Positions 52,581-61,791 of a stretch of 64,000 nucleotides of DNA are shown in pieces. The translations under genes and the position numbers were made by a program. How positions within the stretch are numbered: the stretch's first letter is position 1; each line of letters opens with the position of its first letter. Below the pieces are notes generated by a model. That model did not search any database and was not told the DNA's origin. It saw only the letters and a program-made list of their open reading frames with translations. The stretch comes from Roseivivax sp. GX 12232. GTDB taxonomy: Bacteria > Pseudomonadota > Alphaproteobacteria > Rhodobacterales > Rhodobacteraceae. Where the stretch lies: NCBI RefSeq assembly GCF_021272185.1, contig NZ_JAJSEC010000010.1, positions 62,001 through 126,000 of the forward strand. The letters are read 5' to 3'.

Positions 52581-53626
52581 GGCCCCGAATTACTCTGCCA
52601 CGCGGGTTCTGTCCAGATGGCGGGAGAAGTCGGCGCGGGAAAGACCCGTGGGACGGGATCGGGCAGGGTGGCTAGCGACGTGGTTGGGGGCTTGGGAGGA
52701 GGGTTCCTTGCGCGCAGACCTCGCGCGTGCCCCGTGCCGCAGAGCGCCAAAAGGGCCGACTTGCCAGCTTGGGGAAGGTTTCCCGCCGCCCTCCGAAATG
52801 CTGCGTCGCAAACTCCGATTAATCCGCCGCGCAGGTGGCCGCGCAACAACCTGAAGGACGTGCGGCGTGATTGGCCGTTTTCTGCGTCGGATTGGCTTTC
52901 CGGTTCCCCAATTGGTCCGGTCAAAGGCGGGCAGGGGCGATCCGGTCCGTGCCACGCCCTAACCCTGCGAACCCAGGACGGAACGGCGCTTGCTAAAGGA
53001 AGTCCCGACCCCGCCTTGCGGGTCGGCCTGACTAGCCGCGTCACCCGGCCATCTCACCCCGGCCAATCTGCACACATTCTCCGAAGTCGCGCCACGCGCC
53101 ACCCTCCCGACTCGGGGTCGAAACGCCCCGGCCCTCACCAAGCGCGACAAGTAAAGATGTTTTTACTCATATGGTTATCGGCTTGACCGAGCGGCCCGAC
53201 GCCGACTTGCGAGAGAGGGGCTGGCACCACACAAGCACTAATCGCCATACAAAAAGCCCGCTTCACGTTACCCCGCAAGCCTTTGCAATTCCGGCCAAAG
53301 CTCGGCTCCTCGCAAAGGCGCAAACCCTGTCACTCAAACCACCATCCAACCGCCGGAGCCAATCCAACCGCCAGAGCGCAAACATCACCCAGAACACCAC
53401 CGCTCCAGCCCGCCGCGCAGCCAACACAACCCGCTCCCGCTAATCGCACCCAGCACACCGCGACACACCCCACCCCCCGGCAACCCGCGCGGGTGCTTGT
53501 CGGCCCCCGGGGCTTTCCGCCATACATGTGGATAACCTCGTGGAGAACTTGGGCCAAATCGCCTTCCCTTAGGTCAAGGCGAAGCGTCCCGGGGCGCGCG
53601 GCGGGCAGGGCAGCAAGGGGGCCGAG
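52581..53626. other. Long intergenic region, 1046 bp
   Basis: I find no recognisable protein in any frame and no tRNA, tmRNA, SRP or RNase P RNA motif. It contains a GC inverted repeat (GACCCCGC-CTT-GCGGGTC, near 53009-53026), a relatively AT-rich spot (53150-53180), and from 53220 to 53490 a C- and A-rich low-complexity plus strand like that before clpP. The last 100 bp should hold the promoter of the beta-oxidation operon. Confidence 0.45.
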
Positions 53627-55606
53627 ATGGCGGAACTGGTCGAGCGGCAGGACGCGGAGGGCACCGCGGTCCTCACCTTCTCCCATCCGCCCGCCAACGC
53701 CCTGACTGCCGCGCTGCGCGCCGCCCTCGCCGAAGCCTTCGCAAAGGCCGAGGCCGACCCCGAGGTCTTCGCGATCGTGCTGGCCGGGGGCGGGCGGATG
53801 TTCTGCGGCGGGCTCGACCTCGGCGAGATCGGCGCCCCCGAGGCGGGCCCCGGCCTCATGGCGCTGTGCCGTGCCATCGAGGACTGCCCCAAGCCCGTGG
53901 TCGCCGCGCTGCACGGGCTGGCCTTGGGCGGCGGGGCGGAACTGGCGCTGGCGGCGCATTACCGGCTGGCGGACCCCGAGGCGCGCATCGCCTTTCCCGA
54001 GGTCTCGCTGGGCCTCGTGCCCCATGGCGGCGCGACCCAGCGGCTGCCGCGCATCCTCGGGGCCGGGCCCGCGGCCGAGCTGATGCTCTCGGGCCGGGCG
54101 CTGCCCTTCCGGCTCGAAAGCCTGAAGGGGCTTGCCGATGCGGTGGTGCCCGGCCCCCCGGTCGAGGCCGCCCGGCGCTTCTGCAAGACGCTGCGCGCCA
54201 AGGGCATCGGCCCGCGTCCGACCTCCGCCCGCCGGCAGGGGCTGGCTGATCCGGGCCGCTACCAGCAGGCCGTGGCCACTGCGCGCGCCCGGGCGAGGGG
54301 GCACGGGGAGGCGGCCCAGGCGCTGGTCGATTGCCTCGAGGCCGCGCAGCTTCTGCCCTTCGAGGCCGGGCTCGCCCGCGAGGCAGATGCCTTCGAGACG
54401 CTCGCCGGCTCGGACGAAAGCCGGGCGCTGCGCCATCTCTACGCCGCCGAGCGGCGCGCGCTGGCCGCGACCGCAGCCGCCGGGTCCGCGCCCGAGATCC
54501 GCCGCATCGCGGTTCTTGGCGGCGGGCCGCTCGCCACCCAGCTGGTGATCGCCGCGCTCGACCGCGGGCTTGCGGTCGACTGGGGCACCCGCGACCCCGA
54601 GATGCTGCGCAGCGCCATGGGCGAGGTGCGCCGCGCGCTCGAGGCGGCACGGCAGAGCGGCCGGGTCGACGAGGCGACGCTGACCACGCGGCTCGAACGG
54701 CTGCGGCTCGGGGAAAGCACCGCCATGGTCACCGAGGCGCAGGTGGCGCTGCTGGCGGCGCGCGGGCAGGGGGCGGTGGCGCTGCCCGAGGGCGTGCCCC
54801 GGCTCCGCGCCTTCCCCGGCGCGGTCGAGGGGCTGGCCCTGCGCTTCGGCACGCCCGCGCCGGACAGCCGGCTCCTGGAGCTCCTGGTGGGCCCGCGCGC
54901 CGAGCCCGCCCAGCTCGCCCGGGCCGAGGCGCTGGGCCGGGCGCTCGGCAAGGTCACCCTGAAGGTCCGCACCTCTGGCCCCTCGGTCACCGAGCGGGTC
55001 ATGGCCGTCCTGCACCGGGCCTGCGATGCGCTCATAGACATGGGCCAGGCGCCCGAGACCCTGGACGCCGCCCTGCGCGCCTGGGGCTGGGCCCGCCCGC
55101 CTTTCGAGGCACGCGACCTGCGCGGGCTGGCGGAGTTCTCCGAGGCGCCGCGCGCGGAAGGGGCGGAGAACTGGAGCCGCCTTCTGCGCGACGCCGGCCG
55201 CGAAGGCGCCGCTTCTGGCGCGGGTTTCTACGCCCATGGCCCCGAGGGGCCACGCCCCGACGCGGCGGTCCGCGCGCTCATCGACGCCCGCCGCCCGCGC
55301 GCGGCCCCTCTGCCGCCCGAGACTCTGATCACGCTGCTTATCGCGGTCATGGCCAACGAAGGCGCCGCGATCCTGGAAGAGGGCATGGTCGCCCGCGCCG
55401 AGGAGATCGACCTGGCCCTGGTGCTTGGCCAGGGCCTGCCGCGGCACCGGGGCGGGCCGATGAAAGCCGCCGATCTCGCCGGGCTGACCCGGTTGCGCGG
55501 CCTTCTGCAAGCGCAGGACCATCCCGATGCCGCGCTCTTCGCGCCGCATCCGCTCTGGGCCGCGCGCGCCCGGAACGGGCAGGGGTTCTGCGATCCCCCG
55601 GGCTGA
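53627..55606 (+). CDS. Enoyl-CoA hydratase/3-hydroxyacyl-CoA dehydrogenase-like protein (FadJ type)
   Basis: A 659-residue two-part beta-oxidation protein. The N-terminal hydratase/isomerase half (residues 1-200) has the oxyanion-hole and both catalytic glutamates in GGGAELALAAHYR and FPEVSLGLVPHGG. The dehydrogenase half starts near residue 288 with VLGGGPLATQLV, not the usual GAGTMG-type NAD loop. The HFFNP/HFFSP segment with catalytic His is replaced by LALRFGTPAPD. The hydratase should be active; the dehydrogenase may be degenerate or divergent. It shares orientation with the acyl-CoA synthetase 151 bp downstream. Confidence 0.85.
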   Translation: MAELVERQDAEGTAVLTFSHPPANALTAALRAALAEAFAKAEADPEVFAIVLAGGGRMFCGGLDLGEIGAPEAGPGLMALCRAIEDCPKPVVAALHGLALGGGAELALAAHYRLADPEARIAFPEVSLGLVPHGGATQRLPRILGAGPAAELMLSGRALPFRLESLKGLADAVVPGPPVEAARRFCKTLRAKGIGPRPTSARRQGLADPGRYQQAVATARARARGHGEAAQALVDCLEAAQLLPFEAGLAREADAFETLAGSDESRALRHLYAAERRALAATAAAGSAPEIRRIAVLGGGPLATQLVIAALDRGLAVDWGTRDPEMLRSAMGEVRRALEAARQSGRVDEATLTTRLERLRLGESTAMVTEAQVALLAARGQGAVALPEGVPRLRAFPGAVEGLALRFGTPAPDSRLLELLVGPRAEPAQLARAEALGRALGKVTLKVRTSGPSVTERVMAVLHRACDALIDMGQAPETLDAALRAWGWARPPFEARDLRGLAEFSEAPRAEGAENWSRLLRDAGREGAASGAGFYAHGPEGPRPDAAVRALIDARRPRAAPLPPETLITLLIAVMANEGAAILEEGMVARAEEIDLALVLGQGLPRHRGGPMKAADLAGLTRLRGLLQAQDHPDAALFAPHPLWAARARNGQGFCDPPG

Positions 55607-55757
55607 ACCCGTGCGCCCGCCTGCGCGCTGACCCGCCGCGCACATCGCACCCCCTCCCGAACGTCGCGTCACGCGGCTTTTGCCGTGGCGTTCAATCGCT
55701 TGCATGGACTCGCCGCTCCCACCACACTCGGCCCCGGGAGAGAACGGGAGGACCCCC

Positions 55758-57659
55758 ATGAGCTTTGCTTCCTTTGCGGACCGCGACGCCATCGAAAACG
55801 AGATGCCCTGGGCGGAACGCGACCTGCCCAAGACGCTGTACGGCCTCTTGTCGCGGACCGCGGGCAAGTTCCCCGACCGCCCGGCGGTGAGCTACCAGAT
55901 CTTCTCGGGCCCGACCGACAAGGCCGAGACCGTCACCTGGCGCGAGCTGCGCGAGCGCACCGCCCAGGCGGCCAACCTCTTCCGCAGCCTCGGCATCGGC
56001 AAGGACGACGTGGTGGCCTATGTGCTGCCCAACGCCAACGAAACGATCTACGCGCTGCTCGGCGGCGCGGTGGCGGGGATCGCCAACCCGATCAACCCGC
56101 TGCTCGAGCCCGAGCAGATCGGCGCCATCCTGCGCGAGACCGGCGCCAAGGTGGTGGTCACGCTGAAGCCCTTCCCCAAGACCGACGTGGCTCAGAAGGT
56201 CCAGGAGGCGGTGCGCCATGCGCCCGGGGTGACGACCATCCTGCAGGTCGACCTCAACCGCTACCTGACGCCGCCGAAGTCCTGGATCGTGCCGCTGGTC
56301 CGGCCGAAGCTCGCGGGATCGAGCCATGCCGACGTCAAGAGCTTCACCGCCGAGATGGCGAAGCAGCCGCGCGAGCTGGCCTTCGAGGACCCCGACGAGG
56401 ACCGCGTGGCGGCCTATTTCCACACCGGCGGCACCACCGGCATGCCCAAGGTCGCCCAGCATCTCTACTCGGGGATGATCTACAACGGCTGGCTCGGGCA
56501 CAGGCTCCTCTTCTCAGAAGAGGACAACATCATCTGCCCGCTGCCGCTCTTCCATGTCTTCGCCTGCCACGTGATCCTCATGGCGGCGGTCGCCTCCGGG
56601 GCGCATGTGGTCTTCCCGACCCCGCAGGGCTACCGGGGCGAGGGCGTCTTCGACAACTTCTGGAAGCTGGTCGAGCGCTGGAAGATCTCCTTCATCATCA
56701 CCGTGCCGACGGCGGTCTCGGCGCTCATGCAGCGCAAGGTCGATGCCGATGTCTCCTCGGTGAAGACCGCGTTTTCGGGCTCCGCGCCGATGCCGCTCGA
56801 GCTCTTCAAGCGCTTCGAGGCCGCCTCGGGCGTCACCGTGGTCGAGGGCTACGGGCTGACCGAAGCCACGTGCCTGGTGTCCTGCAACCCGCCCGACGGC
56901 GAGAAGAAGGTCGGCTCGATCGGCATACCCTTCCCCTATACGGACGTGAAGATCGTGCGCCAGACCGGCGAGGGGCCGGTGGAATGCGCCACCGACGAGA
57001 TCGGCGAGATCTGCATCTCCAACCCCGGGGTCTATGCCGGCTCGACCTATACCGAGGTCGACAAGAACCGCGACCTCTTCCACGAGGGCATCTACCTGCG
57101 CACCGGTGATCTCGGGCGGATCGACGCTGACGGCTACCTCTGGATCACCGGACGGGCCAAGGACCTGATCATCCGCGGCGGCCACAACATCGACCCCGCC
57201 GAGATCGAGGAGGCGCTGCTCACCCATCCCGCGGTGGCCTTCGCCGGTGCCATCGGTCAGCCCGACGCGCATTCGGGCGAGCTACCTTGCGCTTATGTCG
57301 AACTGGTCGAGGGCGGCGATGTCACCGAGGAGGCGCTGCTCGAGCACTGCCGCACCCATGTGCACGAACGCGCCGCCCAGCCGAAATACCTGGGCATCCT
57401 CGACGAGCTGCCGAAGACCGCGGTGGGCAAGGTCTTCAAGCCCGACCTTCGCAAGCGCGCGATCACCCGGATCTACAACGCCGCGCTCGAGGAGCAGGGC
57501 GTGCCGGCCCGGGTCGCCGGTGTGATCGACGACAAGAAACGCGGCCTCGTGGCGCAGGTCACCGCCCATGGCGCCTCGGAAGCCGATGTCGCCGGCGTGC
57601 TCTCCGCCTTCACCCGCCCCTGGGAATGGGCCGAGGAAGGCCGCGTCGCCGCCGAGTAA
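55758..57659 (+). CDS. Acyl-CoA synthetase (AMP-forming)
   Basis: A 633-residue ANL-superfamily ligase, probably activating medium- or long-chain fatty acids for beta-oxidation. It has the P-loop HTGGTTGMPKVAQH, the VEGYGLTEATCLVS motif, RTGDLGRIDADGYLWITGRAKD and the C-terminal catalytic lysine in KTAVGKVFKPDLR. ATG at 55758 (MSFASF) is set by GGGAGGA upstream. The chain-length range cannot be read from sequence. A 13-bp stem hairpin follows the stop. Confidence 0.9.
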   Translation: MSFASFADRDAIENEMPWAERDLPKTLYGLLSRTAGKFPDRPAVSYQIFSGPTDKAETVTWRELRERTAQAANLFRSLGIGKDDVVAYVLPNANETIYALLGGAVAGIANPINPLLEPEQIGAILRETGAKVVVTLKPFPKTDVAQKVQEAVRHAPGVTTILQVDLNRYLTPPKSWIVPLVRPKLAGSSHADVKSFTAEMAKQPRELAFEDPDEDRVAAYFHTGGTTGMPKVAQHLYSGMIYNGWLGHRLLFSEEDNIICPLPLFHVFACHVILMAAVASGAHVVFPTPQGYRGEGVFDNFWKLVERWKISFIITVPTAVSALMQRKVDADVSSVKTAFSGSAPMPLELFKRFEAASGVTVVEGYGLTEATCLVSCNPPDGEKKVGSIGIPFPYTDVKIVRQTGEGPVECATDEIGEICISNPGVYAGSTYTEVDKNRDLFHEGIYLRTGDLGRIDADGYLWITGRAKDLIIRGGHNIDPAEIEEALLTHPAVAFAGAIGQPDAHSGELPCAYVELVEGGDVTEEALLEHCRTHVHERAAQPKYLGILDELPKTAVGKVFKPDLRKRAITRIYNAALEEQGVPARVAGVIDDKKRGLVAQVTAHGASEADVAGVLSAFTRPWEWAEEGRVAAE

Positions 57660-57665
57660 CCCCAA

Positions 57666-57699
57666 CGCGCGCCGCCCTCACCACAAAGGGCGGCGCGCG
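57666..57699 (+). terminator. Strong hairpin after the acyl-CoA synthetase gene
   Basis: CGCGCGCCGCCCT and AGGGCGGCGCGCG form a perfect 13-bp stem with an 8-nt loop, 6 bp after the stop codon. There is no T-tract, so it may stabilise the 3' end rather than terminate by itself. Confidence 0.6.
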
Positions 57700-57903
57700 C
57701 CCCGGGCCCTGCTTAAGGGGCCGCCTGGCCCAAGGCCGCAGGCCGCGCCGCCACCTCTCCAAGAGCGCCGCGCCACCGTGTGCGCCGAACCGATCGGCCG
57801 CCGCCCCACCAAAAACGCCGCGCCACTGAACGCGCCGGGCCAACCGGCCGCGCCCCCTCGGCCCAGCCCAACCACACCCCCAAAGCACAGCGCTCCCAAA
57901 CCG

Positions 57904-57960
57904 CCCCGGGAGCCCGAGGGCAGCGCCCTCGTGGCCGCCCCAACGAGGGCGGCTTCCCCC
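57904..57960 (+). repeat. Rhodobacterales-type double hairpin, copy 1
   Basis: CCCCGGGAGCCCGAGGGCAG begins a module of two stem-loops: CGAGGGC-AGC-GCCCTCG, then GCCGCCC-CAACGA-GGGCGGC. A second copy lies about 125 bp downstream in the same orientation. It is part of the 499-bp gap between the acyl-CoA synthetase and the alcohol dehydrogenase, which holds no gene. Confidence 0.7.
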
Positions 57961-58028
57961 CACCAACCGCGCACCCCAAGTCAGCCCCCGAAGCGCAACT
58001 CTTTCTTGCGCATGGCCGGGCTGAAAAT

Positions 58029-58087
58029 ACTCCGGGAGCGCGAGGGCAGAGCCCTCGCTGCCGCCCCCGGGGGCGGCTCCGCCCGCC
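58029..58087 (+). repeat. Rhodobacterales-type double hairpin, copy 2
   Basis: It opens ACTCCGGGAGCGCGAGGGCA. Stems are CGAGGGC-AGA-GCCCTCG and GCCGCCCCC/GGGGGCGGC. The preceding GCTGAAAATACTCCGGGAG resembles a repeat I recall as common between genes in Rhodobacter-like genomes. Stem bases differ from copy 1 mainly in loops. Confidence 0.7.
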
Positions 58088-58158
58088 CCGCCAAACACAG
58101 CCAAAGCCTCGAGAAATAGCCCAACGAGCCGGACAAAAGCCCAGCCCGACGCCCAAAC

Positions 58159-59238
58159 TCAGAACAAGATCACGTTCCGCCGCGCCGCCCCGCTTTTCGT
58201 GTCCGCGACGGCCGCGTTGATCTCTTCGAGGCTCCAGCGGCCCGAGATCAGCTCCTCGAGCTTCAGCCTCCCTTGAGCCCAGAGATCGGCGATCCAGGGG
58301 ATGTCGCGGGCGATCACCGCGTCGCCCATCTTGGAGCCGATCATGCGCTGGCCGGAATAGGCCAGGCGGAAGGGGGCATAGGCGGCCTCGGCCCCGGCGT
58401 GGGGCAGGCCCAGCATGACCACGCGGCCGCCGAAATCGAGGTAGCGCGGGGCGGCCTCGTAGGCGGCGGTGGCGCCAACGGTCACGGCCACGAGGTCGGC
58501 GCCCTTGCCGAGCGCGCGCGTCGCTTCGCGCCAGGGGCGGTCGCCGCTCGCGAGCACCCCGTCGGTGGCGCCGAAGGCGCGGGCGGTCTCGAGCTTCTCT
58601 TCGCTCATGTCGACGGCCAGGATGCGCCGGGCGCCGGCGAGCCGGGCGCCCTGGATGGCGTTCAGCCCGACGCCGCCGGCGCCGATCACCACCACGTCCT
58701 CGCCCGGGCGCAACCCGCCGGCGTTGACCACGCCGCCGATGCCGGTGATCACCCCGCAGCCGAGGAGGGCGGCCACCTCGCCGGGCATCTCCTCGGGGAC
58801 CGCGACGCATTGGCTGCGCTGGATCACCACGCGGCTTGCGAAGGCGCCGCAGTCCATCTCGGCGGCGACGGGCGTGCCGTCGGGGCGCGACAGCGGGCTT
58901 GGATGCGGCGCGGGCGTGCGGCAGAGCGTCGGCTGGCCCGAGGCGCAGGTCGCGCAGGATCCGCAGGCGCGGATCAGGGTCAGCACCACCCGGGTGCCGG
59001 GCGCGAGGTCGGTGACCCCGGGCCCGCAGGCGCGGACCCGGCCGGCGGCCTCGTGGCCCAGGACCAGGGGCGGGGTGCCGCCGTAGCCGCCCTCGGCGAA
59101 GGCGATGTCGGAATGGCAGATGGCGACGGCCTCGATCTCGACCTCGATCTCGCCCGCGCGGGGGGCGCAGAGCTCGAGCTCCTCGATCTGCATGGGCTGG
59201 CCGAACTCGGTGACGACGGCGGCGGTGATGCGGCTCAT
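58159..59238 (-). CDS. Zinc-dependent alcohol dehydrogenase
   Basis: A 359-residue medium-chain dehydrogenase. Catalytic zinc ligands are Cys41 and His62-Glu63 (ICHSD, LGHEAAG), with Cys near LLGCGVITG as third. The structural zinc site is Cys92, Cys95, Cys98 and Cys106. The NAD loop is VIGAGGVGLNA. It looks like class III-type or aryl/alkyl alcohol dehydrogenases; the substrate is unknown. It overlaps the MFS gene by 4 bp and is last in the pcaD operon, so an aromatic alcohol is a reasonable guess. Confidence 0.88.
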   Translation of the reverse strand: MSRITAAVVTEFGQPMQIEELELCAPRAGEIEVEIEAVAICHSDIAFAEGGYGGTPPLVLGHEAAGRVRACGPGVTDLAPGTRVVLTLIRACGSCATCASGQPTLCRTPAPHPSPLSRPDGTPVAAEMDCGAFASRVVIQRSQCVAVPEEMPGEVAALLGCGVITGIGGVVNAGGLRPGEDVVVIGAGGVGLNAIQGARLAGARRILAVDMSEEKLETARAFGATDGVLASGDRPWREATRALGKGADLVAVTVGATAAYEAAPRYLDFGGRVVMLGLPHAGAEAAYAPFRLAYSGQRMIGSKMGDAVIARDIPWIADLWAQGRLKLEELISGRWSLEEINAAVADTKSGAARRNVILF

Positions 59239-60446
59239 GCGGGGGCCTCCTTTGAGATGCGCGGACCGCCGGGGGCGAGCATCAGCCCCAGCGCGACGGC
59301 CAGCAGTCCGACGGACAGCAGGAAGGGTGCGCCGGCGAAGCCCTCGCCGCCGCGGGTGAACCAGAAGAAGGTCGTGGTCATGATCGGCGGCGAGAGGATC
59401 GCCGCCAGCGCCCCGGTGGCCGAGAAGAGCCCCTGCAGCGCGCCCTGTTCGTCGTCGGGCACGGCGCGCGCCACAAGCCCCTGGATCGCCGGGCTGGTCA
59501 CCGCGGCGAGCCCTGCGAGCGGCACCAGGATCAGCACCAGCGTGCCCGATTGCAGCAGCGCCAGCAGCACGAAGACCAGCGCGTTCATGCAGAGCCCGTA
59601 GATCACCGTCCCGCGTTCACCGAGGTAACGCAGCACCAGGCGGATCAGCCCGCCCTGCATGATCGCCGCCGAGATCCCGAAGATCCCGAGCGACAGCCCG
59701 ATCAGCCCCGGGTCCCAGCCGAAGCGCGCCACGCCGTAGTAGGACCAGATCGCCGGGTAGACGAAGAAGGCCATCTGCAGAAGGAAGAAGACCGCGATGG
59801 CGCGCGAGGTGCCGGGGATGCGCCCGAGCGCCCGGAAGGCGCCCAGCGGGTCGAGGCGGCGCGGATCGATCGGGCGGCGGCGCGCGTCGGTGACGGTCTC
59901 GGGCAGGGCGAGATAGCCGATCGCGAGGTTCAGCGCGGCAAGCCCCGCGGCGGCGAAGAAGGGCGCGCGGGTGCCGAACTCGCCCAGGAGCCCACCCAGG
60001 AGCGGGCCGATCACGAAGCCGATGCCGAAGCCCGCCCCGATCAGGCCGAAGTTCGCGGCCTTCTCCTCGGGGCGCGAGAGGTCGGACATGGCCGCCGAGG
60101 CGACCGACTGGGTGGCCGCGGTCACGCCCGCCACGATCCGGCCCAGGACCAGCAGCCAGAGCGTCTGGGCAAAGCCCATGACCAGGTAGTCGAGCGACAT
60201 GCCCGCGAGCGCGGCAAACAGCACCCGCCGCCGCCCGAAGCGGTCCGAGAGCGCCCCCAGGAGCGGCGCGCAGAGAAACTGCATGAGTGCGAAGACGGTG
60301 GACAGAAGCCCGCCCCAGAGCGCGGCATTGGCGATGTCGCTGCCGGTGATCTCGCGCAGGAGGTCCGGCATGACGGGCATGATCAGCCCGACGCCCATGG
60401 CGTCGATCACCACCGTGGAGACGAGGAAGAGCTTGGCCGCCTTCAT
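59235..60446 (-). CDS. MFS transporter, TetA/TCR-like
   Basis: A 403-residue transporter with 12 helices. It has the TetA-type N terminus (VVIDAMGVGLIMPVMPDLLRE), motif A GALSDRFGRRRVL and motif C-like GAGFGIGFVIGPLLGG in helix 5. This subgroup holds tetracycline efflux pumps but also many transporters of unknown substrate. In this operon export or uptake of an aromatic compound is as likely as drug efflux. The pcaB stop is 7 bp upstream. Confidence 0.85.
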   Translation of the reverse strand: MKAAKLFLVSTVVIDAMGVGLIMPVMPDLLREITGSDIANAALWGGLLSTVFALMQFLCAPLLGALSDRFGRRRVLFAALAGMSLDYLVMGFAQTLWLLVLGRIVAGVTAATQSVASAAMSDLSRPEEKAANFGLIGAGFGIGFVIGPLLGGLLGEFGTRAPFFAAAGLAALNLAIGYLALPETVTDARRRPIDPRRLDPLGAFRALGRIPGTSRAIAVFFLLQMAFFVYPAIWSYYGVARFGWDPGLIGLSLGIFGISAAIMQGGLIRLVLRYLGERGTVIYGLCMNALVFVLLALLQSGTLVLILVPLAGLAAVTSPAIQGLVARAVPDDEQGALQGLFSATGALAAILSPPIMTTTFFWFTRGGEGFAGAPFLLSVGLLAVALGLMLAPGGPRISKEAPA

Positions 60447-60453
60447 CGCCCTC

Positions 60454-61791
60454 TCATCCCCCGGCGGCGGGGGGGATGCGGGCGGCGCGGGCGAAGCCGC
60501 GGGCCTCGGCCGGGGCGGTGCCCAGCAGCGCCTCGGGGGTGAAATCGGCGGGCGTGATGCCGGGGTGGCGTTCGGCGGCCAGGGCCACGAGGTCGGCGCC
60601 GCTCTCGGCGGCCTCGCGGGCCAGGGCCTTCATCGCCGCCTGGGCCTCGGGGCGCGGCATCTCGCGGGCAAGCGCGAAGGACAGCGCCTCGGCGGCCAGC
60701 GCCCCCTTGGCGCCCGCGAGGGTCGCGGCCATGGCCTCGGTCCGGGGCGCGAGCCCCTCGAGCAGCGGCCCCGCGGTTTCGAGCGCAGCGGCGCCCGCCA
60801 GGCAGAGCTGCGGCAGCACCATCCATTCGGTGAACCAGGCCGCCCCGTCGCGCTGGTGGCGCTGGCGCCCGGCGGTGGTCAGCGTCTGGGCAAGCCCGCC
60901 CGCATGGGTGCCGAGCATGGTCAGGACCGAGGGCGCCACCGGGTTCTGCTTCTGCGGCATGGTCGAGGAGGCGCCGGTGCCGCCCAGCGTGACCTCGCGG
61001 GTCTCGGAGGCGGCGAGCAGCGTCAGGTCCTCGCCCAGCTTGGCCAGCGCGCCGGTGATGCGCGCGATCCAGGCGCCGAGGCGCAGGATCGGGGTGCGGT
61101 CGGTGTGCCAGCTCCGGCCCGGATCCTCGAGGTTCAGCGCTTGGGCCAGCTCGGCCCGCAGCGCCGAAGGGTCGGGCCCCAGCGCCGAGGCCGTGCCCGC
61201 CGCGCCGGACAGCGAGACCCAGAGGCCGGTCTTCAGCGCCGCGAGTTCCTCGCGCAGCTCCAGGAGCGGCCAGCCCCAGGCGGCGGCCAGCGCGCCGAAG
61301 CTCGTGGGCGTGGCGTGCTGAAGATAGGTGCGCGCGGCCATGGGCGTCTCGGCATGGGCCTCGGCCTGCGCGGCAAGCGCGGCGATCACGCGGTCGAGCG
61401 CGGTCTCGTAATGGCCCAGCACCTGGCGCAGCCGCAGCATCAGCGCGGTGTCGGTCACATCCTGCGAGGTGGCGCCGAAATGCACGTATTGCGCATGTTC
61501 GGGCGCCTGCATCAGCTCGCGGAAGGCGCTGACCAGCGCGGGCACCGGCACGCCGTTCTGGCCCGTCGCCTCGGCGAGGCCCGCGGGGTCGAGCTGCAGT
61601 TCCAGCGAGGCGCGGTGGATCGCCTTGGCGCTGACCTCGGGGATCAGCCCGGCGGCGCCCTGGACGCGCGCCAGCGCGCCCTCGACGATCATCATGGCGC
61701 GCACCTCGGCGCTGTCGGTGAAGAGCCGCCCGACCTCGCCGGTCGGCACGAGCTTGCCGTAAAGGGCACTGTCGAAAAGCGCGGCGCTCAT
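60454..61791 (-). CDS. pcaB: 3-carboxy-cis,cis-muconate cycloisomerase
   Basis: Second step of the protocatechuate branch: lactonises 3-carboxy-cis,cis-muconate to 4-carboxymuconolactone. The 445-residue product belongs to the fumarase/argininosuccinate lyase superfamily. It has YVHFGATSQDVTDTALMLRL, the catalytic-loop signature GGTGASSTMPQKQNP and the RTYLQHATPTSFG segment. The start at 61791 overlaps the esterase gene by 4 bp. It is cotranscribed with pcaD and the esterase, far from pcaCHG. Confidence 0.95.
   Translation of the reverse strand: MSAALFDSALYGKLVPTGEVGRLFTDSAEVRAMMIVEGALARVQGAAGLIPEVSAKAIHRASLELQLDPAGLAEATGQNGVPVPALVSAFRELMQAPEHAQYVHFGATSQDVTDTALMLRLRQVLGHYETALDRVIAALAAQAEAHAETPMAARTYLQHATPTSFGALAAAWGWPLLELREELAALKTGLWVSLSGAAGTASALGPDPSALRAELAQALNLEDPGRSWHTDRTPILRLGAWIARITGALAKLGEDLTLLAASETREVTLGGTGASSTMPQKQNPVAPSVLTMLGTHAGGLAQTLTTAGRQRHQRDGAAWFTEWMVLPQLCLAGAAALETAGPLLEGLAPRTEAMAATLAGAKGALAAEALSFALAREMPRPEAQAAMKALAREAAESGADLVALAAERHPGITPADFTPEALLGTAPAEARGFARAARIPPAAGG

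Noticed and set aside
52581-53626. tRNA, tmRNA, SRP RNA or RNase P RNA in the long gap
   Set aside because: I looked for T-loop, tmRNA-like, SRP and RNase P core motifs on both strands and found none.
53330-55867. 845-codon open frame on the minus strand
   Set aside because: Antisense to the FadJ-like gene, with no family signature; the plus strand has clear catalytic motifs.
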